Shown here: positions 26,856-35,681 of the stretch, piece after piece | Position numbering within the stretch: the stretch's first letter is position 1 | Layout: the number at the start of each line of letters is the position of its first letter | Origin: Phosphitispora fastidiosa | GTDB taxonomy: Bacteria; Bacillota; Thermincolia; Thermincolales; UBA2595 | Direction: 5' to 3' | NCBI RefSeq assembly: GCF_019008365.1 | Contig: NZ_JAHHUL010000024.1 | Location: 1-52,859 of the forward strand | DNA: 52,859 bases | Position numbers and translations under genes: made by a program | Notes under the pieces: generated by a model | What the model was told of the DNA's origin: nothing | Databases searched by the model: none | Seen by the model: only the letters and a program-made list of their open reading frames with translations

Positions 26856-27584
26856 ATGGATGTTCAGAAGCTGGAACAGCTGCATGAGGGGAAGGCTAAA
26901 AAGGTATACAGAACCAATGACCCGGACCTGTACTGGATAGAGTACAAGGATGATGCCACAGCCTTTGACGGCAAGAAAAAAGGCACTATCATGAACAAGG
27001 GGATTCTTAATAACAGAATCTCGGTGCACTTCTTTAACCTGTTGGAAAGCAAGGGGATTGTAACCCACCTGGTTAAACAGGTAAATGACAGGGAGCAGAT
27101 AGTCAAAGCAGTTGATATCATCCTGGTGGAAGTAGTTGTCAGGAATATTGCTGCCGGTTCGTTGTCCAAGAGACTCGGGATGGCGGAAGGGACCATGCTT
27201 CCCAAAACAGTGCTGGAATTTTACTATAAGGATGATGCTCTCGGTGACCCGCTGATCAATGACTATCATATCCAGGTACTTGAACTGGCTGCTCCTGAAC
27301 AGATGAAGTCGATATCAATAATGGCTCTTAAAATAAATGATATTCTCAGGGAATACCTTAAGGAAAAGAAAATAGACCTGATTGATTTTAAGCTTGAATT
27401 CGGTACCCATAAAGGGGAGGTCATCCTGGCAGATGAGATATCTCCCGATACCTGCCGCTTCTGGGATTTAGAGACCAGGGAGAAACTGGACAAGGACCGT
27501 TTCCGCAGAGACCTGGGCAATGTTGAGGAAGCCTACCGGGAAGTGCTCAAGAGACTGACCGGTGAAACCATATCTGATAGCTGA
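26856..27584 (+). CDS. purC: SAICAR synthase
   Basis: A 242-aa ligase joining CAIR and aspartate with ATP. Recognisable motifs are [12 protein letters not shown] (ATP loop), [24 protein letters not shown], and [12 protein letters not shown]. Length is normal. An AAGGAGG site precedes the ATG. It is separated from purB by the palindromic element, which could affect mRNA processing or stability at this junction. Confidence 0.96.
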   Translation: MDVQKLEQLHEGKAKKVYRTNDPDLYWIEYKDDATAFDGKKKGTIMNKGILNNRISVHFFNLLESKGIVTHLVKQVNDREQIVKAVDIILVEVVVRNIAAGSLSKRLGMAEGTMLPKTVLEFYYKDDALGDPLINDYHIQVLELAAPEQMKSISIMALKINDILREYLKEKKIDLIDFKLEFGTHKGEVILADEISPDTCRFWDLETREKLDKDRFRRDLGNVEEAYREVLKRLTGETISDS

Positions 27585-27657
27585 CAACTGACATAAGAAA
27601 GCTGTTTAATTGCCGTAGACCATTGGCCAGGAACAATAAATAGCGGAGGAATTTAAA

Positions 27658-29106
27658 ATGTTATTTCAAACTGACCGCTCTAACAGAAAAAACAATGATC
27701 ATGACAAACCTGAAGAGGAATGCGGTATTTTTGGCATTTACGGACCGGGACTGGATGTATCGCGCCTGACCTATTACGGATTGTATGCGTTGCAGCATCG
27801 CGGTCAGGAAAGCGCCGGGATAGCAGTATCCGATGGTTCAGGTATCAGCCTGCATAAAGATATGGGCCTCGTTCCGGAGGTCTTTTCCGATGACATCCTC
27901 CAAAAGCTGCAGGGCAGAATGGCTCTTGGACATGTCCGTTATTCCACTACTGGTTCCAGTCTGGTTTTAAATGCCCAGCCCCTGGTATGTTATTATTCCA
28001 AGGGGATGATTGCCCTGGCCCATAACGGGAACCTGACAAATACTGCTGATCTGAGGGAGCGTTTGGCTCTGGAGGGGTCGGTATTTCAGTCTACTATTGA
28101 CAGTGAGGTTATTGTCAACCTGATTGCCCGGTACAGCCAGGGATCCATTGAGGATGGCATTAAAATGACTATGAAACAGGTCAGGGGAGCCTATTCTCTG
28201 GCCGTCATGACCGAGGACAAACTCATCGGGGTCCGCGATCCCTGGGGGGTAAGGCCGCTCTGTATCGGGAGACTGGGTGATGCCTATATCCTGGCATCTG
28301 AATCATGTGCTCTGGATACTGTGAGCGCTGAACTGATCCGGGATGTGGAGCCCGGAGAAATTGTCATCATCAGCGAAGCCGGTCTGGTGTCACATAGGAC
28401 TGAACCTGAGGAACGCAAGGGGATGTGTATTTTTGAATATATTTACCTGGCCCGTCCGGACAGCATAATTGACGGTTTTCATGTCAGTGAGGTCAGGCGT
28501 GAAATGGGAAGGCAGCTAGCGCGTGAGTATCCGGTGGATGTTGACCTGGTTATCCCGATACCCGATTCAGGCAATGCTGCTGCCAGGGGGTATGCCCTGG
28601 AGAGTGGAATACCCTTTGAAGACGGCCTGATGAAAAACCGGTATATTGGGAGGACTTTTATCCAGCCAAACCAGGCTATGAGAGATCTGGCAGTCAGGTT
28701 GAAACTGAATCCTGTGAGAAACATCCTCAAAGGCAAGCGGGTTCTCATGATTGATGACTCCATTGTCAGAGGCACTACCAGCGGGAAAATGGTCAAAATG
28801 GTACGGGATGCCGGCGTGAAGGAAGTCCATATGTGTATCAGCTCACCCCCGATAGAGTGGCCGTGCCACTACGGAATAGATACGTCTGACAGGGATGAAC
28901 TGATTGCGGCCAAGCTTTCGGTTGAGGAAATAAGGAAACATATCGGCGCTGACGGTCTGCATTACCTTAGTATGGATGGTCTTCTGAAGGTTTTTGGCAG
29001 CCCGCGGAATTTCTTCTGTACCGCGTGTTTTGACGGTGATTACCCAATAAGGGTTTCAGGGCAAGCAGGCAAATTCTGCCTGGAAAACGGGAGGAAATGC
29101 AAATGA
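27658..29106 (+). CDS. purF: Amidophosphoribosyltransferase (Fe-S type)
   Basis: A 482-aa enzyme making phosphoribosylamine from PRPP and glutamine, the committed step. The N-terminal nucleophile is Cys22 (EECGIFG), so a 21-residue propeptide must be removed. The PRPP site is [14 protein letters not shown]. Cysteines in [17 protein letters not shown] and FCTACFDG match the four [4Fe-4S] ligands of the B. subtilis type, predicting oxygen sensitivity and nucleotide feedback inhibition. AGCGGAGG precedes the ATG. It overlaps the purM start. Confidence 0.96.
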   Translation: MLFQTDRSNRKNNDHDKPEEECGIFGIYGPGLDVSRLTYYGLYALQHRGQESAGIAVSDGSGISLHKDMGLVPEVFSDDILQKLQGRMALGHVRYSTTGSSLVLNAQPLVCYYSKGMIALAHNGNLTNTADLRERLALEGSVFQSTIDSEVIVNLIARYSQGSIEDGIKMTMKQVRGAYSLAVMTEDKLIGVRDPWGVRPLCIGRLGDAYILASESCALDTVSAELIRDVEPGEIVIISEAGLVSHRTEPEERKGMCIFEYIYLARPDSIIDGFHVSEVRREMGRQLAREYPVDVDLVIPIPDSGNAAARGYALESGIPFEDGLMKNRYIGRTFIQPNQAMRDLAVRLKLNPVRNILKGKRVLMIDDSIVRGTTSGKMVKMVRDAGVKEVHMCISSPPIEWPCHYGIDTSDRDELIAAKLSVEEIRKHIGADGLHYLSMDGLLKVFGSPRNFFCTACFDGDYPIRVSGQAGKFCLENGRKCK

Positions 29107-30161
29107 ATGAAAGCAATAAGAAAGGCCTGACTTATGCCGATGCCGGTGTGGACATCAATGCCGGCGCTGAGGCTGTGGAACTGATGAAAGAACATGTGAA
29201 AAAGACCTTCCGGCCGGAGGTGATGACCGATTTAGGTGGTTTTGGAGGGCTTTTTGCCCTAAATGCCTCCAAGTATGCGGAGCCGGTCCTGGTTTCCGGT
29301 ACAGATGGTGTTGGGACCAAACTGATGATCGCCTTTTTAATGGATAAACATGATACGGTCGGGATAGATGCTGTAGCCATGTGTGCCAATGATATTTTGG
29401 TACAGGGCGCTGAGCCCCTCTTTTTTCTGGACTATCTGGCAGTGGGCAAACTTGTTCCGGAACGGGTGGCAGATGTTGTCAAAGGCATAGCAGATGGGTG
29501 CCGCCAGGCGGGGTGTGCCCTGATTGGCGGGGAAACCGCCGAGATGCCCGGCTTTTACGGTGTTGATGAATATGATATTGCCGGTTTTGTGGTAGGTGTA
29601 GTTGACAGGCAGCGCATTATAGACGGGAGCACGATTGCCCCCGGTGATGCGGTAATCGGGCTGCCATCATCGGGACTCCACAGTAACGGGTATTCACTGG
29701 CCCGGAAGGTACTCCTGGAAGTCGGCGGGTTTAAGACTGATACCTACTCTGATGAACTGGGCAGGACTGTTGGTGAGGAAATGCTGGAACCTACCCGGAT
29801 TTACGCCCGGCAGATTCTCCCCCTTCTGGGAAAATACGATATCAGGGGCATGGCCCATATTACGGGAGGCGGACTCACGGAGAATATCCCCAGGATACTG
29901 CCTGAGGGTACTAAGGTTGTGCTTAATCCCAAAGCATGGCCTCAGAAAGCAGTCTTTAGCCTTATCCAGAAAACCGGGGGAGTAGATATTGAAGAAATGT
30001 GCCGGACCTTTAATATGGGAATTGGAATGATAATTATTTTACCATCTGAACAGGCTGCTGCCGTGCTGGCAGACTTGGGTGCGGACGGTGAGGCGGCATA
30101 CCTGATAGGGAAAGTAGCAGCAGGTGACAGGCAGGTCGAGTACAAAGCTGAGGAGGTGTAA
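29103..30161 (+). CDS. purM: Phosphoribosylformylglycinamidine cyclo-ligase (AIR synthetase)
   Basis: About 352 aa, closing the imidazole ring of FGAM to AIR with ATP. Start at the ATG 29103, seven bases after GGGAGGA and overlapping the purF stop; an ATG two codons earlier is the alternative. Family motifs are [52 protein letters not shown] and [13 protein letters not shown]. It is followed after four bases by purN. Confidence 0.95.
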   Translation: MNESNKKGLTYADAGVDINAGAEAVELMKEHVKKTFRPEVMTDLGGFGGLFALNASKYAEPVLVSGTDGVGTKLMIAFLMDKHDTVGIDAVAMCANDILVQGAEPLFFLDYLAVGKLVPERVADVVKGIADGCRQAGCALIGGETAEMPGFYGVDEYDIAGFVVGVVDRQRIIDGSTIAPGDAVIGLPSSGLHSNGYSLARKVLLEVGGFKTDTYSDELGRTVGEEMLEPTRIYARQILPLLGKYDIRGMAHITGGGLTENIPRILPEGTKVVLNPKAWPQKAVFSLIQKTGGVDIEEMCRTFNMGIGMIIILPSEQAAAVLADLGADGEAAYLIGKVAAGDRQVEYKAEEV

Positions 30162-30165
30162 GACG

Positions 30166-30774
30166 ATGTCAAAATTACGCCTGGGCGTTCTGGCTTCAGG
30201 GCGTGGTTCAAATCTGCAGGCCATTATTGACAACATCGCCGCCGGAAAACTTGATGCTGAAGCTGCTGTAGTTATAAGTGACAAACCTAATGCCTTTGCC
30301 CTGGAAAGGGCCCGGAACCATGGTGTTCCGGCTGTACATATCAAACCCGCCGATTACCGGGGAAAAGAAGAATATGAAAAGGCAGTGACTGACTGCCTTA
30401 GAGAAAACCGGGCGGAGCTTGTGGTTCTGGCCGGGTATATGCGTATAGTGGGAGATGTCCTTCTGGGCGAGTATCCCAACCGGATTATGAATATCCACCC
30501 TGCACTGCTGCCATCCTTTCCGGGAGCGCATGGCCAAAGGGATGCAGTTGAATATGGGGTCAGGTACTCGGGGTGTACCGTTCACTTTGTGGATGGGGGA
30601 ATGGATACAGGGCCGATTATCCTCCAGGAGGTTGTCCCGGTGCTCCAGGAGGATGATGAAGACAGCCTGGCGGCACGGATTCTGAAGGAAGAACACAAGG
30701 TTTATTCCCGGGCCATTCAGCTTTTTGCAGAAGGGAAGCTAAAGGTTGCGGGCAGAAAAGTGATTATCAGTTAG
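30166..30774 (+). CDS. purN: Phosphoribosylglycinamide formyltransferase
   Basis: A 202-aa, folate-dependent enzyme converting GAR to FGAR. The start is the ATG at 30166 with GGAGGTG upstream; an in-frame ATG 42 bases earlier lies inside purM and has no such site. The SGRGSNLQAI phosphate loop, NIHPALLPSFPGAHG (catalytic Asn/His) and HFVDGGMDTGPII are present. The last codons and stop (AGTTAG) form the outer arm of the palindromic element that follows. Confidence 0.95.
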   Translation: MSKLRLGVLASGRGSNLQAIIDNIAAGKLDAEAAVVISDKPNAFALERARNHGVPAVHIKPADYRGKEEYEKAVTDCLRENRAELVVLAGYMRIVGDVLLGEYPNRIMNIHPALLPSFPGAHGQRDAVEYGVRYSGCTVHFVDGGMDTGPIILQEVVPVLQEDDEDSLAARILKEEHKVYSRAIQLFAEGKLKVAGRKVIIS

Positions 30775-31089
30775 GTCTGGGAAATGACTGTAAGGGAATA
30801 TGGTGAGACATTGTACCGATTTTCAGCACTGCCGCCTATGAGTCTAAGCTGCTATCCCCGGCATCAAGGCAGCGTCCCCGAACTCGATGACTCATGGGGC
30901 CAGTTTCGTGAGATGGCCGCCTCTCGTTTTGGCGAGCCAAAACTTCCCGGCGGCCTTCGTCATCTTCGGACATGCGGGGACTCCCTGCCTTGCTGCCGGT
31001 GACTTGCAGCAAGACTCATAACGGCGGCGGTGCAAGGAAAATCTTGTACAACACCTCACCATATGCCACGGTCATTTCCAGACCTAACT
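30769..31089 (+). repeat. Nested-palindrome element, copy 2 (purN-purH)
   Basis: A 321-bp copy of the 26435-26757 element, same orientation, with clearly the same core. The outermost arms are AGTTAGGTCT (30769-30778) and AGACCTAACT (31080-31089), a perfect 10-bp match unlike the GCGGCT/AGCCGC arms of copy 1. Internal changes are compensated: GATGAC/GTCATC replaces GATGGC/GCCATC, and CCGG/CCGG replaces CCGT/ACGG. The tip hairpin GTTTTGGC-GA-GCCAAAAC is kept. No coding frame is supported. The remaining gap to 31216 is AT-rich with no clear promoter. Confidence 0.88.
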
Positions 31090-31216
31090 ACTAATAATAT
31101 AGATAAGCTGATGCCGGGGTTTCGAGTCCTGAGAATAGTTGAGCTTGAAGTTCATGAAGAGTTAATTATTAATAAAGAAGGACAATAATTAAAGATTGAA
31201 AAAGGGGGGTATTAAT

Positions 31217-31807
31217 TTGAAAAAACGTGCGCTTGTCAGTCTTTCCGACAAGGCGGGCTGTGTTGAGTTTGCCCGCGAGCTGCATGAACTTGGTTTTGAA
31301 ATTATCTCCACCGGGGGGACTTTTAAGACTATCAAGGAAGGCGGGGTTCCGGTTACCTATGTGACTGAAGTGACGGGCTTCCCGGAAATTCTTGATGGCA
31401 GGGTAAAGACCTTGAACCCGTATATTCACGGGGGCATTTTGGCCCGGAGAACCCCTGACCACTTGGCCCAGTTGGAAGAACACAAAATCGGGACAATTGA
31501 CCTGGTTGCCGTTAACCTGTATCCCTTTAAGGAGACAATTGCCAAGCCTGATGTAACTCTGGAGGATGCCATTGAAAACATTGATATCGGCGGTCCGACC
31601 ATGGTCAGGGCAGCAGCCAAGAACTGTGAGAGTGTCACTATCATTGTAAATCCGGTAAGATATGCTGAAGTCATTGCGGAACTTAAGGAAAAGGGTGAGG
31701 TTTCCCGGGAAAACAGGCTGAAGCTGGCTGCTGAGGCCTTTACCCATACAGCCGATTATGACACCCATATCAGTACATACCTCAACAAACTGGTAAAAGA
31801 GAATTAG
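31217..31807 (+). CDS. purH: IMP cyclohydrolase, stand-alone PurH N-terminal half
   Basis: About 196 aa from a TTG start preceded by GGGGGG. It covers only the MGS-like cyclohydrolase domain of Pur[21 protein letters not shown], the [17 protein letters not shown] signature, HGGILARR, and NLYPF. Normal bifunctional PurH is about 510-520 aa and continues into an AICAR formyltransferase domain. Here a stop is followed directly by purD, with no trace of the second domain. The formyltransferase step must be done by a separate gene elsewhere. No frameshift is seen. Confidence 0.93.
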   Translation: MKKRALVSLSDKAGCVEFARELHELGFEIISTGGTFKTIKEGGVPVTYVTEVTGFPEILDGRVKTLNPYIHGGILARRTPDHLAQLEEHKIGTIDLVAVNLYPFKETIAKPDVTLEDAIENIDIGGPTMVRAAAKNCESVTIIVNPVRYAEVIAELKEKGEVSRENRLKLAAEAFTHTADYDTHISTYLNKLVKEN

Positions 31808-31818
31808 AGGTGAATCAA

Positions 31819-33090
31819 TTGAAGGTACTTGTGGTAGGCGGCGGAGGCCGTGAACACACACTGGTCTGGAAACTGAAGCAGAGCCCGCGGGTAAAGGAAA
31901 TCTACTGTGCTCCCGGTAATGCCGGGATTGCCCTTGATGCTGCCTGTGTCGATATCGCAGCAGATGATATTGACGCCCTGCTGAGCTTTGCCCTGGCAGA
32001 GGGGATTGACCTGACGGTTGTCGGTCCGGAGGCTGCGCTGACCCTCGGAATAGTGGACAGGTTCCGGGAAAAGGGACTGAAGATATTCGGCCCGGCCCAA
32101 AAAGCTGCCGAAATAGAAGGCAGTAAGGTCCTGGCCAAGGAGATTATGTATAAGTATAATATTCCGACAGCCCATTATGCCGATTTTACTGACCCTGACA
32201 AGGCCATTGCTTATATCAGGGAAGTTGGAGCCCCAATTGTGGTTAAGGCTGATGGCCTGGCAGCAGGTAAGGGTGTCATTGTGGCCATGGATGAGCAGAC
32301 CGCTGTCGATGCGGTGAAGAATATTATGGAAGACCGGGCTTTCGGTGATTCCGGAAATCGGGTGGTTATTGAAGAATTTCTGGAGGGTGAGGAAGTCAGT
32401 ATCCTTGCCTTTACAGACGGGACTGCTGTTGTCCCCATGGTTTCCTCACAAGACCACAAACGCATCTTTGACAATGATGAGGGCCCCAATACCGGCGGCA
32501 TGGGAGCATATTCCCCGGCTCCGGTGTATACCCGGGATATTGAGCCATTTGTTTATGACCGGGTCCTGGTCCCGACTATTCAGGGGATGAAGGCAGAAGG
32601 GCGCACCTATGAAGGGGTTATCTATGCCGGGCTGATAATGACAAAAGGAGGGCCCAAGGTCCTGGAATACAACGCGCGCTTTGGCGACCCCGAAACCCAG
32701 GCCGTGCTGGCCAGGCTGGAAACGGACCTGGTGGATATTATCGACGCTGTCCTGGAAAAACGGCTTGCCGGTATTGAAATCAAGTGGTCTGATGATGCTG
32801 CTGTGTGTGTTGTCATGGCATCAGGAGGCTATCCGGGGAGCTATGAAAAGGGGAAGGTTATCTCCGGGCTTAACGAGGCAGGAGCGGAAGGGGCTCTTGT
32901 ATTCCACGCCGGGACTGCTGAAAAGGATGGCCGGATAGTGAATTCCGGCGGCCGGGTGCTGGGAGTCACGGCCCTCGGCAGTACAATTCCCCAGGCGATT
33001 GCCAATGTTTACCGGGCAGTGGAGAAAATTACCTGGGACGGGGTACAGTACAGGAAGGATATTGGGCAGAAAGCCATTAAGCACCTGTAG
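31819..33090 (+). CDS. purD: Phosphoribosylamine--glycine ligase
   Basis: A 423-aa ATP-grasp enzyme making GAR. The start is the TTG at 31819 giving MKVLVVGGGGREHTL, with AGAGGTG across the purH stop; a GTG at 31810 is less likely because it forms part of that site. ATP-grasp motifs include VVKADGLAAGKGVIV, EEFLEGEEVSI and LEYNARFGDPETQ. Only 11 bp separate it from purH. It is the last gene of the operon. Confidence 0.95.
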   Translation: MKVLVVGGGGREHTLVWKLKQSPRVKEIYCAPGNAGIALDAACVDIAADDIDALLSFALAEGIDLTVVGPEAALTLGIVDRFREKGLKIFGPAQKAAEIEGSKVLAKEIMYKYNIPTAHYADFTDPDKAIAYIREVGAPIVVKADGLAAGKGVIVAMDEQTAVDAVKNIMEDRAFGDSGNRVVIEEFLEGEEVSILAFTDGTAVVPMVSSQDHKRIFDNDEGPNTGGMGAYSPAPVYTRDIEPFVYDRVLVPTIQGMKAEGRTYEGVIYAGLIMTKGGPKVLEYNARFGDPETQAVLARLETDLVDIIDAVLEKRLAGIEIKWSDDAAVCVVMASGGYPGSYEKGKVISGLNEAGAEGALVFHAGTAEKDGRIVNSGGRVLGVTALGSTIPQAIANVYRAVEKITWDGVQYRKDIGQKAIKHL

Positions 33091-33118
33091 TTCTGCTGGA
33101 AAAAAATAATGCCCCAAA

Positions 33119-33149
33119 ACGAGAAAAGCCCCCAAAGGGCTTTTCTCGT
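33119..33149. terminator. Perfect hairpin downstream of purD
   Basis: ACGAGAAAAGCCC (33119-33131) pairs fully with GGGCTTTTCTCGT (33137-33149). There is no T-run on the plus side, but the T-rich arm and the A-run before it (T-run on the other strand) suggest a terminator or mRNA 3' end in either direction. Confidence 0.65.
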
Positions 33150-33173
33150 ATCCTAAAGCTAAGGAGTTATTAT

Positions 33174-33205
33174 GACAGCCAGCATCATTGTCGGCTGTTG
33201 TTTTT
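33174..33205 (+). terminator. Weak rho-independent terminator
   Basis: ACAGCC and GGCTGT form a 6-bp outer stem around an imperfect inner stem and run into TGTTTTT. It is probably the true end of the pur operon. From here to the yerC start at 33406 there is AT-rich DNA with no other clear element. Confidence 0.6.
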
Positions 33206-33405
33206 AACATTTCCCTGTTTCAGACGGTTTATTCATAAATTGCCTTATTTTTTTCTTGTTAAGCCAAGGATTTATATTGATTTGTTTAAAGACCCCATTG
33301 TGGTGGGAAAATTAAAAGAGGAATTTCCCTGAAGCACAGAGAATATATACCGACATCAAATGGTCAGTTGTCAAATGGCCATCTATCAAGGAAAGAGGGA
33401 GTTGT

Positions 33406-33693
33406 GTGACCAGCAAATTTAAAGACCCGCTGCTTGACCGCCTTTTTGAGGCAGTGCTTTGCCTGGAAAACTCTGATGAATGTTATCGTTTTTTTGAAGA
33501 TATCTGTACCGTGGCCGAATTGAAATCCCTGGCCCAGAGGCTGGAAGTAGCCAAAATGCTGGAAGCCAGCCGGACCTATGGCGACATAGCCGAGAAAACT
33601 GGCGCCAGTACTGCTACCATAAGCCGGGTGAAAAGATCCCTCAACTATGGGGCTGATGGGTATAAGCTGGTACTTGACCGGCTGAAAAGCTGA
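33406..33693 (+). CDS. yerC: YerC/YecD-type TrpR-like repressor, probable his regulator
   Basis: A 95-aa helical DNA-binding protein. It matches the TrpR/YerC superfamily: a leading helix pair, then LKSLAQRLEVAKML and the helix-turn-helix TYGDIAEKTGASTATISRVKRSL. A GTG start follows GAGGGAG. YerC-like proteins are inferred in comparative regulon studies to control histidine genes (HisR) in Firmicutes, which fits its place directly upstream of hisZ and the his operon and the palindromes at both his promoters. Ligand not known from the sequence. Confidence 0.9.
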   Translation: MTSKFKDPLLDRLFEAVLCLENSDECYRFFEDICTVAELKSLAQRLEVAKMLEASRTYGDIAEKTGASTATISRVKRSLNYGADGYKLVLDRLKS

Positions 33694-33740
33694 ATATGCA
33701 AGGTGGAGGAACTGCTGGCAGCGGCAGTTCCTTTTGTATT

Positions 33741-33918
33741 TATTAAGGAAATTACCGTTTTGCAGGGTTATGGATAATTTCCTTAATAATGGGGGTTATA
33801 GGGGGTATGCCCCCTATTCTCCGGGGGTAACAGGAGCGAAGCGACGTCATAGGGGGCTGGCCCCCTTTGAACAAGAAAATTGACATCGAAGATAAATTTG
33901 ACGAAGTCAATTTTCTTG
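33741..33918. repeat. Cluster of inverted repeats before hisZ
   Basis: Four hairpins in a row: TATTAAGGAAATTA (33741-33754) with its complement at 33775-33788; ATAGGGG/CCCCTAT around 33799-33817; AGGGGG/CCCCCT around 33851-33866; and CAAGAAAATTGAC (33872-33884) with GTCAATTTTCTTG (33906-33918). The loop of the last, TCGAAGATAAATTTGACGAA, resembles the loop of the hairpin at 47135-47181. The first may terminate yerC. The last ends just before the hisZ -35 box. Confidence 0.7.
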
Positions 33919-33919
33919 A

Positions 33920-33974
33920 TTGACAGGGTCGGCAGCGTATGTTAATATAGCTTTATTACTTTAACTAGTTAAAG
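33920..33974 (+). promoter_or_regulatory. hisZ promoter with candidate YerC operator
   Basis: TTGACA (33920-33925), 17-base spacer, TAATAT (33943-33948). Right after the expected start point lies the perfect 16-bp palindrome CTTTAACTAGTTAAAG (33959-33974). It shares the CTAG/TTAA character of TrpR operators, and its CTTTAA/TTAAAG arms recur at hisG. Binding here would block transcription. Confidence 0.75.
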
Positions 33975-33998
33975 CACGAAAGAAGGAGCTGCTAGATT

Positions 33999-35216
33999 AT
34001 GACCAACAATCACCTGAGATTACAGGTTCCTGCCGGGGTGCGCGACCTGCTGCCCGGTGAGGCCCAGCGTAAAAGAAGCCTGGAGAATGCTTTTGAAAAA
34101 ACCTTCAGGGTTTGGGGTTACCGGGAAGTAATCACACCAACCTTTGAATATTATGATGCCCTCTCCACCGGCAGGGGTGTTGAGGAGGATGCCAGGCTCT
34201 ACAAGTTTATTGACCGGCAGGGACATATCCTGACCCTGCGTCCGGACATGACCACCCCCATAGCCCGTCTGGTAAGCACCAGGATGCGGGATGAAGCGTT
34301 TCCACTAAGGCTTTTTTATATGGCTAACGGGTTCAGCTTTGAAGACCCCCAGGCAGGCCGGCAGCGCGAATTTTACCAGTCAGGAATAGAACTGATTGGG
34401 GACAGCAGTCCTTTCGCTGATGCTGAAGCCATCGCCATTGCAGTGGAAACACTGAAGGCTTCTGGTTTGCAGAATTTTAAAGTAAGCATTGGGCATGTGG
34501 ATATACTTTACGGGATGATGGAAGAACTGCGACTGCCGGAAGCACACAAGGGGAGGATAAAGGCAGCCCTGAGCAATAAAAACTATGTCGGACTGGAAGA
34601 GCTTCTTGATGAATTTGAGGTGAGTGAAGCCGAAAAGGAAAAGTTTATGCATGTTATTACCGCAAGGGGTGGTCGGGAGGCAATAACCGGGGCAGGCCGG
34701 TTTGCGGAAAACGCCAAAACTGCTGCGGCTCTGGCAGCGTTGGGAAATGTATATGATGCCCTTAGAGCGTATGAGGTGACCTCATATGTTGAAATTGATC
34801 TGGGGGTGCTCCGGGGCCTGGACTATTATACCGGGGTAGTTTTTGAAGGGTACTCAGCTTATCTGGGATTCCCTATCCTGGGGGGGGGGAGATATGACCA
34901 CCTTTTGGGACGGTTCGGATTTGAGTGCACTGCAACCGGCTTTGCCATGGGCATGGAACGCCTGCTGCTGTCCCTGGAAAAGGAAGGAAATGAGATCAGC
35001 CCGGCTCCTGATGCTGATTGCCTGATTATATATAACCCCTTACAGGCTGATGCTGCTTTTAAAAAAGCGCGGGAACTGCGGGAGGCGGGGCAGGTTGTTG
35101 TAACGCTCCGGTCAGATATGGAAAATCCCTCAGGTCCGGCAGGTTGTGCACTGCCGAGCTCCCAGAGGATACCTGCCAAAGAAGTAATATATATCAATAA
35201 CAATAAAGGGCTCTAA
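33999..35216 (+). CDS. hisZ: ATP phosphoribosyltransferase regulatory subunit
   Basis: A 405-aa paralogue of histidyl-tRNA synthetase that has no aminoacylation role but is needed by short HisG enzymes. The class II motifs remain: motif 2 region (RLFYMANGFSFEDPQAGRQREFYQSG) and motif 3-like GFAMGMERLL. The tRNA anticodon-binding domain is replaced by a short C-terminal tail. AGAAGGAG precedes the ATG. It is transcribed alone, ended by a terminator, while the other his genes start at 35682. Confidence 0.93.
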   Translation: MTNNHLRLQVPAGVRDLLPGEAQRKRSLENAFEKTFRVWGYREVITPTFEYYDALSTGRGVEEDARLYKFIDRQGHILTLRPDMTTPIARLVSTRMRDEAFPLRLFYMANGFSFEDPQAGRQREFYQSGIELIGDSSPFADAEAIAIAVETLKASGLQNFKVSIGHVDILYGMMEELRLPEAHKGRIKAALSNKNYVGLEELLDEFEVSEAEKEKFMHVITARGGREAITGAGRFAENAKTAAALAALGNVYDALRAYEVTSYVEIDLGVLRGLDYYTGVVFEGYSAYLGFPILGGGRYDHLLGRFGFECTATGFAMGMERLLLSLEKEGNEISPAPDADCLIIYNPLQADAAFKKARELREAGQVVVTLRSDMENPSGPAGCALPSSQRIPAKEVIYINNNKGL

Positions 35217-35239
35217 CTGCTTTAACGTCAGAGCCCTTT
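35205..35239 (+). terminator. Terminator after hisZ
   Basis: AAAGGGCTCT (35205-35214) and AGAGCCCTTT (35230-35239) form a perfect stem that overlaps the hisZ stop; the tail is TATAATAACATT, a weak T-run. On the other strand the same hairpin follows the small zinc-ribbon gene. Confidence 0.75.
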
Positions 35240-35268
35240 ATAATAACATTGTAAGACAATATTATAAT

Positions 35269-35469
35269 TTAGCTTTTAAAAAAACCCTTTATTGTTGTCA
35301 TCCAGGATTTTTCCGGTTTCGGCGATAAATCTGCCATGGGACCGGGATTAGGATTCTCAACAGGTACATGGCTGATATCCTTTTGGCATCTGGGACATAA
35401 CCATGGGTCACCGAGGGTCGTGGAACTAAAGGAAGCGCTGCCGCAGTACGGGCAGACCTTTTTTAACAT
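35269..35469 (-). CDS. Small zinc-ribbon protein
   Basis: A 66-aa protein from the ATG ending at 35469 (MLKKVCPYCG); a GTG four codons upstream is the alternative. GAGGTG lies nine bases before the ATG. Two Cys pairs (CPYC and CPRC) 20 residues apart form a zinc ribbon, followed by a Pro-rich linker and a basic C terminus (SWMTTIKGFFKS). Function unknown; it runs opposite to the his genes. Confidence 0.65.
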   Translation of the reverse strand: MLKKVCPYCGSASFSSTTLGDPWLCPRCQKDISHVPVENPNPGPMADLSPKPEKSWMTTIKGFFKS

Positions 35470-35610
35470 AAAACGGATCACCTCAAAAGGTAAGTTGAAA
35501 CTAATATATATTTTTATTATCGGTAAATCTGAAAAAATCTTAATAGTTTTTAGAAAAAGAGGTTTTAGAAAAAAAAGTTTTTAGAAAAAAACATTGTCTT
35601 GTTGTTTTCA

Positions 35611-35670
35611 TTGACACTAAATAGAATAGAATGGTATAATTTAACGTATTAGCACTTTAACGTATTAAAG
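35611..35670 (+). promoter_or_regulatory. hisG operon promoter with candidate YerC operators
   Basis: TTGACA (35611-35616), 18-base spacer, TATAAT (35635-35640). Immediately downstream come TTTAACGTATTAG (35640-35652) and CTTTAACGTATTAAAG (35655-35670), two tandem copies of TTTAACGTATTA. The second has CTTTAA/TTAAAG arms like the palindrome at hisZ. AGAGGTG then gives the hisG ribosome site. Confidence 0.75.
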
Positions 35671-35681
35671 AGGTGTATAAA

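Noticed and set aside
31217-33090. Short purH as a frameshifted or truncated pseudogene
   Set aside because: The cyclohydrolase domain is complete, and no remnant of the formyltransferase domain lies in any frame before purD, which follows with tight operon spacing.
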